The notes under the pieces: model-generated
What the model was told of the DNA's origin: nothing
Seen by the model: only the letters and a program-made list of their open reading frames with translations
The model's database searches: none
In this document: piece by piece, positions 8,484 through 16,664 of the stretch
Position numbering within the stretch: the first letter of the stretch is position 1
How the letters are laid out: each line of letters opens with the position of its first letter
Origin: Bifidobacterium coryneforme
GTDB lineage: Bacteria > Actinomycetota > Actinomycetes > Actinomycetales > Bifidobacteriaceae
DNA: 64,000 bases
Assembly: GCF_000737865.1 (NCBI RefSeq)
Contig: NZ_CP007287.1
Coordinates: forward strand, 1,370,969 to 1,434,968
Direction: 5' to 3'
Translations under genes and position numbers: made by a program

Positions 8484-10365
8484 CATCCTCATCCCCCTGA
8501 TCCGTGTACCAATCTTCATCGTCGTCGTGGTACCTGTTCCGGTGGTTGTCGTTGTTAACCGCCTTCCTCTCAGGCAGGGTGGCGGTACCCCTTGTAGTGA
8601 CCTCGAGGTGGCCTCCGATGTCCGGCCGAAGCATGATATTCAACTCCGGATTATCCGGCATGTGCTTTTCGTCGCCCTGATCGAAATTACTCCAATACCA
8701 AGGCACCAGACCGTTCTCTTTCCGGTCCTGTATCTGCTGCTTCCACCAGTCCCTGTTCATCAGTAGGCGCGGCTCGACATCGGGTCCGTAGTTGAGGAGA
8801 TCGTCGCCCGGATGCGCAAAGGAATACGTGCAACCTTGGGGCAGGATGACCTCAATATCGGCGAATAAGGCAGCAAGACGGATTTCACCGATCGGACAGC
8901 CTGAGGTTGAAATGTCCGAGTCGGTCATCTCGACCTGATGGGTGCCATTGTTCTTTTCAAAGTCGGTCAGGTCAATGACCGCCTTGCCCCGGTGGTCGAC
9001 ATCACCCTTCAGGAGAATTCCGGACCTGTACCTCTCCATCTCCTCTCTGGTCGACCCCATTTTCCTACCACTCTCACCCACGCGGATCGTGTGGTAGGTA
9101 TCCAGGTTGGAGCGAATGGCGTATTCCGCATTACCGACCCCTATGCTGATGCAACTCAAAACCAAAACCACCAAGGCCGAAATAATCGCAATCGGGGTCA
9201 GCCCTCCGGAACGCCGCCCGATGCATCCAAGGACCAGGATGGTGATTCCCAACACCAGGGTCACAGCAGCAGCCCAGACCAGCGCCATCCGTATGGTATC
9301 GGGGAGGCCGCGGTATGGATTGACGGCAGCTATCCAGACGACTCCGCCAGAGACCAGTATCAGCCCCAGCATCAGGCTGACCAACCCCGGGCCTGCGGGT
9401 TTCCGACGCAGCCTGCGCACACGGGGCCGAGGCTCCGGCGACAGACCTGTATAGGCCGGAGCCGGAGCACTCGCAGAGGGGTAAGAAGCCGCACGAACGC
9501 CTGGGGAAGCGGGTCCGCCACCGGTACCGGACTGATGCTGGTCCGGACCAACTCCGGTGGAATGGGGTTGCCACGCGGCCTGAGGCTGCTGTCCGCCCTG
9601 CCAACCGGGAACGCCGGAACCCAAGGCGTAGGGGCCGGGGTTCTGAATCCCCTGACCACGAGGGTCGGGGCCAGCAGGACCGGAGTTACCTATACCGGCC
9701 CCATAAGGAGCGGAACCACCAATACCGGGGCCACTACCACTTGAGGCACCCGCACCCGGGTTGAAACCGCCGGAACCATTGCCACCATAACCGTAAGGAC
9801 CTGCTCCGTATGGCCCCTGTGCACCATATGGCCCGGGAGCATATGGGCCAGGACCTGCCGGGGAGGGACCGAGCGGTCCTGAGCCATACCCAGGGGCGGC
9901 GTTTGGACCTCCGTCGGGGCCAGCGTTGCCGGCAAAATACCGTAAGGCCTCCTGCCTGCTCCATCTGATGAGGCAATACAGCAGGAGTCCCGCAATAAGG
10001 AAGGAAGCCACTCCGATTCCCAGGGCCCCTGCAGCCAAGAGCCAGCAAATGATGATGCCGACCATGGAACCCTGCCACTGCCCGTCACGTATGTCCTCGG
10101 CGATGATGGCTCCGTAACTGTCAGGGAACACGAACCAGGCGAACCCATAGAAGGCTGCACCAGCCCCGAACAGGAATATGCAGAGAATCATCACGGCCCT
10201 GACCAGGGCCACGTTCCAGCCCATACGCCGGGCGATAGCACCACAGACCCCACCAATCCACCTGTCATCCGGACGCACCAGGTAGGATTCCCGGCTCATC
10301 CGGAACAGCTTTTCGCTCAGCCTTTCATCGGGCTGCCCGTTACGATTGTTTTGATATCCGCTCAT
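8476..10365 (-). CDS. PspC-domain membrane protein with toastrack/LiaF-like C-terminal domain
   Basis: This is a 629-residue protein. Residues about 20-80 form a PspC domain (RWIGGVCGAIARRMGWN, then a membrane helix and FAWFVFP). A second hydrophobic hairpin follows. Next is a long Gly/Pro/Ala/Tyr-rich linker with GPYGA-type repeats, about residues 145-290. After an Arg-rich patch come three membrane helices. The C-terminal domain of about 190 residues contains a beta-rich block (VEMTDSDISTSGCPIGEIRL...ADIEVILPQGC), resembling the LiaF/toastrack fold. The start is the ATG at 10365 (MSGYQNNR). It diverges from the kinase at 10479, suggesting a shared regulatory region and an envelope-stress role. 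Confidence 0.75.
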   Translation of the reverse strand: MSGYQNNRNGQPDERLSEKLFRMSRESYLVRPDDRWIGGVCGAIARRMGWNVALVRAVMILCIFLFGAGAAFYGFAWFVFPDSYGAIIAEDIRDGQWQGSMVGIIICWLLAAGALGIGVASFLIAGLLLYCLIRWSRQEALRYFAGNAGPDGGPNAAPGYGSGPLGPSPAGPGPYAPGPYGAQGPYGAGPYGYGGNGSGGFNPGAGASSGSGPGIGGSAPYGAGIGNSGPAGPDPRGQGIQNPGPYALGSGVPGWQGGQQPQAAWQPHSTGVGPDQHQSGTGGGPASPGVRAASYPSASAPAPAYTGLSPEPRPRVRRLRRKPAGPGLVSLMLGLILVSGGVVWIAAVNPYRGLPDTIRMALVWAAAVTLVLGITILVLGCIGRRSGGLTPIAIISALVVLVLSCISIGVGNAEYAIRSNLDTYHTIRVGESGRKMGSTREEMERYRSGILLKGDVDHRGKAVIDLTDFEKNNGTHQVEMTDSDISTSGCPIGEIRLAALFADIEVILPQGCTYSFAHPGDDLLNYGPDVEPRLLMNRDWWKQQIQDRKENGLVPWYWSNFDQGDEKHMPDNPELNIMLRPDIGGHLEVTTRGTATLPERKAVNNDNHRNRYHDDDEDWYTDQGDEDDE

Positions 10366-10478
10366 ACTTGTATTACAGCAGAAAGAAGTCTGCCCGGGCA
10401 TAGGGAAACACCCTGATTCGACCCTGAAAAACCCTGAAACCTCCCCCCTGATTACTCCCGACGGTAAATAATGGAAGC
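10366..10478. promoter_or_regulatory. Divergent promoter region of the PspC locus
   Basis: This 113-bp gap separates the divergent PspC-family gene and the sensor kinase, so it must drive both. It includes an AT-rich stretch (ACGGTAAATAATGG) just before the kinase start. I could not identify a convincing operator for the response regulator. Confidence 0.5.
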
Positions 10479-11858
10479 ATGAACTCGACACAGAGGAACT
10501 TCCAAGGTCGGTTTGGTTCGCAACAGAATCCTGAAGACCGGCAGGGGGTGCCGCCCCAGCAGGTATACCAATGGCAGGAACGCCCTTATCCGGAACAGTT
10601 CCCGGCCCCCATCCATCCTGCAAGGCTTCCTCTGATGCGCCCCCAAGACGGACGTATGGTCTGCGGTGTCTGCAAGGGAATCAGTCTTCATCTCGGCATC
10701 AAGGTGGGATGGGTGCGCATCGTCGCCCTTCTCCTGGCTCTGACTATTGTGGGCGCCATCCCGTATGTCTTTCTCTGGCTGACACTTCCCTCCGGAGACC
10801 CGGTTGCCGCAGCAATGGCCCCTCCCCAAAGTCAGTCCCCGCTCTCTCGGGGCAACACAACCTCCACTCCAGGGCAACACCCCGAAGAAAGGCAGCACAC
10901 TGTCCTGGGCCGGCTCTTCGGCAACACCTCCAAGCCGAAACTGATAGCAGGCCTGGGCATCATCCTTCTGCTTCTGGCCCTTTTCATGCTCATCGGCAAC
11001 GTGAGACCCGCGGTCGTCATACCGGCTCTCCTCTTCCTGACCGGCATCGGCCTCTCCTGGATCCAAACCGGGGACTCCGGTCTCCGCATCCCCCTCCTAC
11101 TGACCAGCCTGGGCCTCATACTCGCTTCGGTCATCACCTTCCTCCTTTCCACCCTCCCGCTCAACCGGGCGCTGACCATGATGTCGATGGCAGCCATACT
11201 CCTGTTGGGAATCACGGCCGTCGCCGTACCCTGGATCGGCTCCCTGATCCACCAACTCAGCAGGGAGAGCGCTTTGAAGGAACGCGAGGAGGAACGCGCC
11301 GACATGACCGCCCACCTGCATGACGGGGTATTGCAGACCCTGGCACTCATCCAGCTCCATGCCGACAATCCCCAGACCGTCTTCACCCTGGCCAGGTCCC
11401 AGGAACGCGACCTGCGCAACTGGCTCTACCAGGACCGGACCCCCTCGGAGCGGTCGGTAGGGACCGGCATCCGCGACATAGCCGCCGAGATCGAGGATTC
11501 GTTCGGAAGGCCAATCGAGGTGGTCACCGTCGGCGATGCCATGCCCTGCGCCCAGACGGACGCCCTTCTCGATGCCTCACGCCAGGCCCTGGTCAATGCG
11601 GTGACCCACGGGGGCGAACCCATATCGGTATACTGCGAGGCCGGGCACAGCAAGGTCGAGTTGTTCGTGCGAGACCACGGTTCCGGCTTCGACATGGACA
11701 AGGTGCCACCGGACCGTCTGGGCATCAGGCAGTCCATCGTGGGGCGCATCAAGCGACAGGGCGGTACGGTCGAGATAGTTTCACGACCTGGCTGGGGCAC
11801 AGAGGTGAGGATGCACATGCCTCTTTCGACAGCCAGCCAGCAGGCGGGCAAACAGTAA
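10479..11858 (+). CDS. PspC-fused histidine kinase (HisKA_3/DesK type)
   Basis: This is a 459-residue membrane sensor kinase. A PspC domain (about residues 45-110, MVCGVCKGISLHLGI) is followed by a linker and a group of about four transmembrane helices (about 150-260). Next comes a HisKA_3 dimerisation domain with the phosphoacceptor His281 in AHLHDGVLQTL. The C-terminal HATPase_c domain shows an N-box-like ASRQALVNAVTHGG, a G1 box (DHGSGFD) and GWGTEV. The PspC fusion suggests it senses envelope or membrane stress. The response regulator gene starts 8 bp after the stop. Confidence 0.88.
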   Translation: MNSTQRNFQGRFGSQQNPEDRQGVPPQQVYQWQERPYPEQFPAPIHPARLPLMRPQDGRMVCGVCKGISLHLGIKVGWVRIVALLLALTIVGAIPYVFLWLTLPSGDPVAAAMAPPQSQSPLSRGNTTSTPGQHPEERQHTVLGRLFGNTSKPKLIAGLGIILLLLALFMLIGNVRPAVVIPALLFLTGIGLSWIQTGDSGLRIPLLLTSLGLILASVITFLLSTLPLNRALTMMSMAAILLLGITAVAVPWIGSLIHQLSRESALKEREEERADMTAHLHDGVLQTLALIQLHADNPQTVFTLARSQERDLRNWLYQDRTPSERSVGTGIRDIAAEIEDSFGRPIEVVTVGDAMPCAQTDALLDASRQALVNAVTHGGEPISVYCEAGHSKVELFVRDHGSGFDMDKVPPDRLGIRQSIVGRIKRQGGTVEIVSRPGWGTEVRMHMPLSTASQQAGKQ

Positions 11859-11865
11859 GAGACCA

Positions 11866-12675
11866 ATGGAGGCCGAGACCTCCGACAGACGACGGAATGA
11901 TAGGATTCTGCTTGTGGAAAACCATGATTTGACCGCAAAGAACGGCGGTCGGAGGACAGTCGGGGACGGTCCGGATCCGAGCATTGATGCCTCCGCCGGC
12001 AGGCCGGATGACACTCAGTCAATACGTGTCGCCGTTGTTGACGACCATGAGATGTTCCGCACTGGCGTCATCGCCACGCTCCAACCCCACTTCAGCATTG
12101 TCGGGCAGGCCCCGGATGTGGAATCATCCATTCTCATGGTGCGGGAGACCCAGCCGGATGTTGTCCTCCTCGACGTTCACGTACCGGGCGGGCAGGGTGG
12201 CGGAGGCGCTGAAATCCTGACCAGGTCCCACCCCCTTTCGCCGAACTCCGTCTTCCTGGCCCTGTCCGTTTCCGACTCGCCCAAGGATGTCGGTTCGGTC
12301 ATCAGGGCCGGTGCTCAGGGGTATGTGACCAAGACCATCTCCTCCAACGATCTGATTTCAGCCATCCGCCAGGTTCACGAAGGGTATGCGGTCTTCTCAC
12401 CCAAACTGGCGGGATTCGTCCTCTCAGCCTTCCAGGACGACGAGGCCACAGAGACCGGCCTACCCGCCCAGGACGATGAACTGGACAGACTCTCCTCCCG
12501 GGAGCAGGAGGTCATGCGCCTGATTGCTCGCGGATACACCTACCGGGAGGTGGCCTCCGAACTCTTCATCTCGGTCAAGACGGTCGAGACCCACGTTTCC
12601 AGCGTGCTGCGCAAACTCCAGCTCTCCAACCGAAGCGAGCTCACGCGTTGGGCGGCCGACCGCCGCATCGTCTGA
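11866..12675 (+). CDS. NarL/LuxR-family response regulator
   Basis: This 269-residue regulator has a 44-residue charged extension before the receiver domain. The receiver starts at RVAVVDDHEMFRTG, with phosphoacceptor Asp103 in VVLLDVHVPG. A GGQGGGG loop follows, and the conserved Lys is in YVTKTISS. The C-terminal LuxR helix-turn-helix reads LSSREQEVMRLIARG, then VASELFISVKTVETHVSSVL. Its gene directly follows the PspC-fused kinase gene, which is its likely partner. The probable targets include the divergent PspC-family gene. The extension could be shortened by a later start, but no better in-frame ATG with a ribosome-binding site is seen. Confidence 0.88.
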   Translation: MEAETSDRRRNDRILLVENHDLTAKNGGRRTVGDGPDPSIDASAGRPDDTQSIRVAVVDDHEMFRTGVIATLQPHFSIVGQAPDVESSILMVRETQPDVVLLDVHVPGGQGGGGAEILTRSHPLSPNSVFLALSVSDSPKDVGSVIRAGAQGYVTKTISSNDLISAIRQVHEGYAVFSPKLAGFVLSAFQDDEATETGLPAQDDELDRLSSREQEVMRLIARGYTYREVASELFISVKTVETHVSSVLRKLQLSNRSELTRWAADRRIV

Positions 12676-12762
12676 GGCAGGACAGGCATTCGGGCGCATA
12701 CCGATAAGACGCATCTGCCTGCTGTATGCGTACGTTGAGATCCCTGGATCAAAGTCAGGAAG

Positions 12763-13422
12763 TCATGACAGTTTCAGTATTTCCTCACGAAGATGGTCTG
12801 CGCCTTTGAAGAGGATGCTCCTTATTCCGCAGGACTCGGCGGCTTCCACCTGATCTGGTGAGTCACCGATGAAAACCGCCTGGGTGGGAGATATACCAAA
12901 CCGGCGCAGGGCAAGCTGGAAGAACAGAGAATCAGGCATTTGCACATGCTCTTCAGCGGATATAAGGGCGCCATCCAGGAGGCCGAGCGTCTCCAGTTTC
13001 CGTTCAGCCAACCTGGCATGGGACCGTGTGGTATTGGACAGTCCCCACAAGGTGAAGCCCTGATCGTGAAGGCCATCAAGCAGCTCGTCCATGCCGGGTT
13101 GCATTCCCGTGATCGTCAGGGCGAATCGCTCCAGGTAGAGGCGGAATACCCAGGCCACGGCAGGCCCATGGGTGCTCTCGTAATCGGTCAGGGCACGCTC
13201 CTCGTCCCAGCCCAGATTCATCAGGGTCCGGTAACGCCAGATTCCCCACTCGTCGCAAGGATCAAGGACCATGTCGATGACACCCTGAGGATACTGCCCT
13301 GCCAGCGCTTTGCGGGGGTTCCAATCGACCAGCACCCCTCGTGCGGAAAACAGCAGATGACGGATGCGTCCGTCCTCTTCATCCGTTTGAAAACCGCCGA
13401 TTCCCTCTCCCTGCGTACCCAT
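12763..13422 (-). CDS. Degenerate HAD-superfamily hydrolase
   Basis: This 219-residue protein has the overall fold and length of YihX/haloacid-dehalogenase-type HAD proteins: an alpha-helical cap (about residues 45-110), motif II (LWGLSNTT) and motif IV (VFIGDSPDQVEAA). Motif I, which should read hhhhDxxG, is LLFSARGVLVDW, so the Asp nucleophile position is Ser26. Motif III, usually KPDP, is MPDS and lacks the Lys. It is probably catalytically inactive or changed in function. It is divergently oriented to the S51 peptidase gene. Confidence 0.7.
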   Translation of the reverse strand: MGTQGEGIGGFQTDEEDGRIRHLLFSARGVLVDWNPRKALAGQYPQGVIDMVLDPCDEWGIWRYRTLMNLGWDEERALTDYESTHGPAVAWVFRLYLERFALTITGMQPGMDELLDGLHDQGFTLWGLSNTTRSHARLAERKLETLGLLDGALISAEEHVQMPDSLFFQLALRRFGISPTQAVFIGDSPDQVEAAESCGIRSILFKGADHLREEILKLS

Positions 13423-13613
13423 GGTCCATATGGTAACCAGGCTGAACTACAAGTCGCTCCTCCAATGCCCCACCCCGACCTGGGCAGGCGAGGAAACAAC
13501 CGGCGGTATACTGTCAGGGGAATGCAAGTGAACAGGCGGACCACGCGGTGAAGATGGAAACCAGGTCTGCATAACCCGGGCACGGAGTCTCGCCCATATG
13601 TCTAAGGACAGAA

Positions 13614-14225
13614 ATGAAACAGCTTTTCCTGACTTCATCGTTCGCCGAAGTAGCCGACAAGGTTGAAGACGCTGCCGGAGATTCCCTGAAAGGACGGACC
13701 GTCGCCTTCATTGCTACGGCCAACCTGCCAGAGGAATCCGATTGGTACGTACGGGATGCCCGTAAGGCCTTTGCCGACCTAGGATGCCGGATTGACGAGC
13801 TGGAAATATCGACCGCCGACCAGGACACCATCAGGAAGAGCCTGGAAGAGGATGAGCTGATTTACCTGTCAGGAGGCAATACCTTCTTTCTCCTGCAGGA
13901 ACTGCAGAAGACCGGTGCCGGCGAGCAGATCAAGGACCAGGTCAACCGCGGCAAACTCTACATCGGCGAGTCAGCAGGCTCCGTCGTCACCGGACCGGAC
14001 ATCGCTTACCTGGAGGCCATGGACCCGAGATCGGCAGCCCCGGACCTGGCCTCCACCGAGGGACTCAACCTGGTGGATTTCCATCCATTACCCCATTACA
14101 CCGAGGAACCCTTCGCCGAAACCAACTACAAGATCATCGAGCAGTACCGGGATTCCCTCCCCATCGTCGCCATCACCAACAGCCAGGTCATCAGGGTATG
14201 CGACAGGTGCCTGTCCATCCTTTGA
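13614..14225 (+). CDS. Peptidase S51 family protein (PepE/cyanophycinase-like)
   Basis: This 203-residue cytoplasmic protein resembles dipeptidase E. It starts MKQLFLTSSFAEVADKV, with the strand LIYLSGGNTFFLLQEL in mid-protein. The nucleophilic Ser is in the elbow YIGESAGSVV, and the conserved DFHPLPHYTE block contributes His. The family usually cleaves Asp-X dipeptides, or acts as an alpha/beta-fold serine peptidase of related specificity. The final residues (QVIRVCDRCLSIL) match the usual C-terminal strand in position, so the gene looks complete. The ribosome-binding site is weak (AAGGACAGAA). Confidence 0.85.
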   Translation: MKQLFLTSSFAEVADKVEDAAGDSLKGRTVAFIATANLPEESDWYVRDARKAFADLGCRIDELEISTADQDTIRKSLEEDELIYLSGGNTFFLLQELQKTGAGEQIKDQVNRGKLYIGESAGSVVTGPDIAYLEAMDPRSAAPDLASTEGLNLVDFHPLPHYTEEPFAETNYKIIEQYRDSLPIVAITNSQVIRVCDRCLSIL

Positions 14226-14295
14226 ATCGCTTGGTCACCATCTGAAACCCATGCGTAAGCTGTCCTGACGCGGGGATGGGATGAGCGGCGAAGAG

Positions 14296-14793
14296 TCAGT
14301 CGTTGGTGACTTCATCCCCAGGTTTGAACTCCTCCTCCTTACGGCTTACACGCTTCTTCCCGATACGGTAGTAGGCATTGAAGAGGCCGCCGGCCGTCAT
14401 CAGCACAACCATGACGATGAGGAGCCAAACTGCCTCGCCGCAGCCAAAGGCCTCCAGGACCTCGTAGGAGGAGGCAATCATCTTCAACCATCCGGCCAGT
14501 GCGACGAAGTACCAGGCAGTGGCCTTATCGATGAAACTGAGCGCCCGATGCCGTTCACTCTTGCTCTTGGTGGCCTCGCGCAGAATCCTGTACCCCCGGG
14601 TACGTTCCTTTTGTATCTTGACCACGGGAACCAACCACCACCAGGGTGATATCATCTTCCATTTCCCGCTTATCTCATCGAAACCCACCAGGAGCTCCTG
14701 GTAGTCGTTCAGCTCCATCAGCCCCTGATACAGGGGGAAGGTGAAAAGGAGCCAGTCACCCAACAGGGAGACGATAGTGACGAAGTAGGTCAT
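14296..14793 (-). CDS. Hypothetical small membrane protein
   Basis: This is a 165-residue protein of unknown function. An N-terminal hydrophobic segment (MTYFVTIVSLLGDWLLF) is followed by a middle region with WWWLVPVV and an Arg/Lys-rich stretch. Two more hydrophobic segments lie near residues 95-150, before a charged tail ending EEFKPGDEVTND. The start at 14793 is supported by GAAAGG about 9 nt upstream. It lies at the left edge of the accessory island. Confidence 0.6.
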   Translation of the reverse strand: MTYFVTIVSLLGDWLLFTFPLYQGLMELNDYQELLVGFDEISGKWKMISPWWWLVPVVKIQKERTRGYRILREATKSKSERHRALSFIDKATAWYFVALAGWLKMIASSYEVLEAFGCGEAVWLLIVMVVLMTAGGLFNAYYRIGKKRVSRKEEEFKPGDEVTND

Positions 14794-15187
14794 GATTCTG
14801 CACCTTTCATATGAACATCGCCGACGCTGCCACGATAGTACCGATACAGGGCCAGGGCGCACTGCCCCTCGGGCATTTCTAGCCCGTCGCCCATATACAA
14901 AATCTCTTCCAGGGCCAACCGCACGGACTTCCGACAGCGTATTTAGCGGCTCACACAGACATATAGCTGCCTACCCGGGCAGCGAACAATCGCGGTCACA
15001 AACAACAACAGCGAGCCGGACATAAGCATCGCTTTCTCCAGGATTGCAGGGCACTCAAGAACTACCTAAAGCCATGCCAACAGCTTCGACAATTCCGAAC
15101 AGGCATAAGACCACTTCAAGCTCTACTACTGCCGAGTAAGGGGTATATACTATTATTAAAATTCTATTTTCATGCTAGGGGATAGTT
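14794..15187. other. 394-bp intergenic region at the left edge of the accessory island
   Basis: There is no gene. The left part is of ordinary composition and contains the direct repeat at 14901-14928. The last 60 bp before the nuclease gene are markedly AT-rich, include TATACT at 15146-15151 as a possible -10, and end with ribosome-binding sequence AGGGGAT. Confidence 0.6.
14901..14928 (+). repeat. Direct repeat copy 1 (att-like)
   Basis: The first 21 bases (14901-14921) are identical to 16467-16487 and the next seven differ at two positions, giving 26/28 identity in the same orientation. The other copy sits at the 3' end of tRNA-Ser(TGA). Together they bracket the HsdR-N-type gene, as attL/attR remnants would. 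Confidence 0.7.
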
Positions 15188-16279
15188 ATGGAATTCGACG
15201 AGGCCGTCAAGAATGTGGTGTCGAAGATTAAGAACCTAAAGGACTCTATCGATACCGAGGAAGCCACGAAAACAGCGTTCATAATGCCGTTCATCGGTCA
15301 GGTCCTCGGATACGATGTATTCGACCCCGGCGAGGTCATTCCTGAATTCACTGCCGATGTCGGCGTGAAGAAAGGGGAGAAAGTAGACTATGCACTGGTT
15401 CTCGATGGGCAAGTGCAAATTCTCATCGAATGCAAGAAAATCGGGTCACAACTCTCGGTAGAAAACGCAAGCCAGCTCTTCCGTTATTTTGCAACGACCC
15501 ATGCGCGCATCGGTGTGCTTACAAACGGGCAAATATGGAACTTCTATATGGACATTGATGAACCCAACCGTATGGATTCCAAGCCATTTCTTGTTCTCGA
15601 TCTGCTCAATATCGATGAAACAGTTCTCCCCGAACTGCTAAAGCTCACCAAACCCGCCTTTGACATTGACAGCATTGCTAGCTCAGCAGAAGAGCTTAAA
15701 TATGTTGGCGCGCTGAAGAGAGCTGTAGCAGACGAATTTCGCACCCCCTCCGATGACTTTGTAAAGCTCCTTGCAGGGCATGTCTATGATGGCGCATTTC
15801 GTCAGAGCGTCATGGACAAGTTCCATCCTCTCGTAGACAAAGCCCTGAAGCGTTTCCTAACAGATCAGGTCAATGACAGACTCAAGACCGCTCTAGGCTC
15901 CGATGACATCAAGGTTGAAGCACCTTCTCAGAGCGATGAACAAAACTCCGATAAGAGCAGTACTGACGAAGCGGACGACAGCATTGAGACCACCGAAGAT
16001 GAGCTCACAGCCTATCGCATCGTCAAAGCCATTGCTTGCAGCGATGTCGACTCATCCCGGATTACCATGCGAGATGCAAAGATGTACTGCGCCATCTTCC
16101 TGGACGACAACAACCGACGCCCCGTAGTCAGACTTTTCTTCAATGGAAGGCAGAAGTACCTGGGGCTCTTTGACGAGAATAAAACCGTAACGCGGGTACC
16201 TATCGACAACTTCGATGAAATATACCAGTACTCAGATCAGATTCGAGACCAGGTACAGAGACTCGTAACGAGCGAGTAA
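15188..16279 (+). CDS. Solitary type I restriction HsdR-N-like nuclease domain protein
   Basis: This is a 363-residue protein. The N-terminal ~200 residues resemble the HSDR_N_2 domain. A PD-(D/E)xK nuclease core is visible as Asp67 (EKVDYAL), then Glu81-x-Lys83 (ILIECKK), with NASQLFRYF matching the downstream Gln-x-x-x-Tyr element. An acidic linker (about 240-270) precedes a C-terminal domain with FFNGRQKYLGLF. There is no helicase, methylase or specificity subunit nearby, so it is not a complete type I system. Base composition is visibly more AT-rich than the neighbours. It lies between direct repeats next to tRNA-Ser, which suggests horizontal acquisition. An orphan defence or regulatory role is possible. 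Confidence 0.8.
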   Translation: MEFDEAVKNVVSKIKNLKDSIDTEEATKTAFIMPFIGQVLGYDVFDPGEVIPEFTADVGVKKGEKVDYALVLDGQVQILIECKKIGSQLSVENASQLFRYFATTHARIGVLTNGQIWNFYMDIDEPNRMDSKPFLVLDLLNIDETVLPELLKLTKPAFDIDSIASSAEELKYVGALKRAVADEFRTPSDDFVKLLAGHVYDGAFRQSVMDKFHPLVDKALKRFLTDQVNDRLKTALGSDDIKVEAPSQSDEQNSDKSSTDEADDSIETTEDELTAYRIVKAIACSDVDSSRITMRDAKMYCAIFLDDNNRRPVVRLFFNGRQKYLGLFDENKTVTRVPIDNFDEIYQYSDQIRDQVQRLVTSE

Positions 16280-16318
16280 TCGCAAGTCGTCAAGTACCAG
16301 TACGTAAAGCATGACACT

Positions 16319-16353
16319 GCGTCGTGCCCCGATGTTTCACAGGGACACGACGC
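16319..16353 (+). terminator. Terminator of the HsdR-N-like gene
   Basis: Stem GCGTCGTG/CACGACGC, with further C/G pairs beside one mismatch, closes an 11-base loop. It begins 39 bp after the stop codon. The following T-run is poor. Confidence 0.6.
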
Positions 16354-16452
16354 GGTGATTACCCTAAACTAAGGTTGAAAGTCCTAACCAAAGCTATACG
16401 GTAAGTAACTAATTCCCGCGCATCGAGATGCATGCAAGGGCGCAATCTCCTA

Positions 16453-16482
16453 AAGCAAGGCCCTGGAATCTCTTCCAGGGCC
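16453..16482 (-). terminator. Terminator of tRNA-Ser(TGA)
   Basis: A perfect 10-bp stem (GGCCCTGGAA, loop TCTC, TTCCAGGGCC) lies 8 bp beyond the tRNA and is followed on the minus strand by TTGCTTTA. One arm lies inside direct repeat copy 2, so the two arms have different origins if the island was inserted here. Confidence 0.8.
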
Positions 16483-16494
16483 AACCGTGCGGAC
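16467..16494 (+). repeat. Direct repeat copy 2 (att-like, at tRNA-Ser 3' end)
   Basis: It matches 14901-14928 at 26 of 28 positions. It covers one arm of the tRNA-Ser terminator and the last five bases of the tRNA gene (discriminator and four acceptor bases), the usual edge for tRNA-targeted integration. Confidence 0.7.
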
Positions 16495-16572
16495 AGGGCG
16501 GGATTCGAACCCGCGGAACTTTCGTTCAACGGTTTTCAAGACCGTCTCTTTCGACCGCTCAGACACCTGTCC
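16490..16572 (-). tRNA. tRNA-Ser (anticodon TGA)
   Basis: It is a class II tRNA with acceptor GGACAGG/CCTGTCC and discriminator G. Anticodon loop CTTGAAA gives TGA. There is a long variable arm, and the T-arm is GCGGG-TTCGAAT-CCCGC. CCA is not encoded. serS starts upstream on the same strand and ends 92 bp before this tRNA gene. Confidence 0.96.
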
Positions 16573-16664
16573 ATGAGCCTGAACCATCAGGCACAACTAT
16601 CATGATACGACATCCGCTCCATCGACATTCCGCCGAGGGTCGCGGGCCGCACCGCAAATCTGGC

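Noticed and set aside
8938..9744. Forward frame inside the PspC-family gene
   Set aside because: Repetitive Thr/Gly product is the antisense of the Gly/Pro-rich linker.
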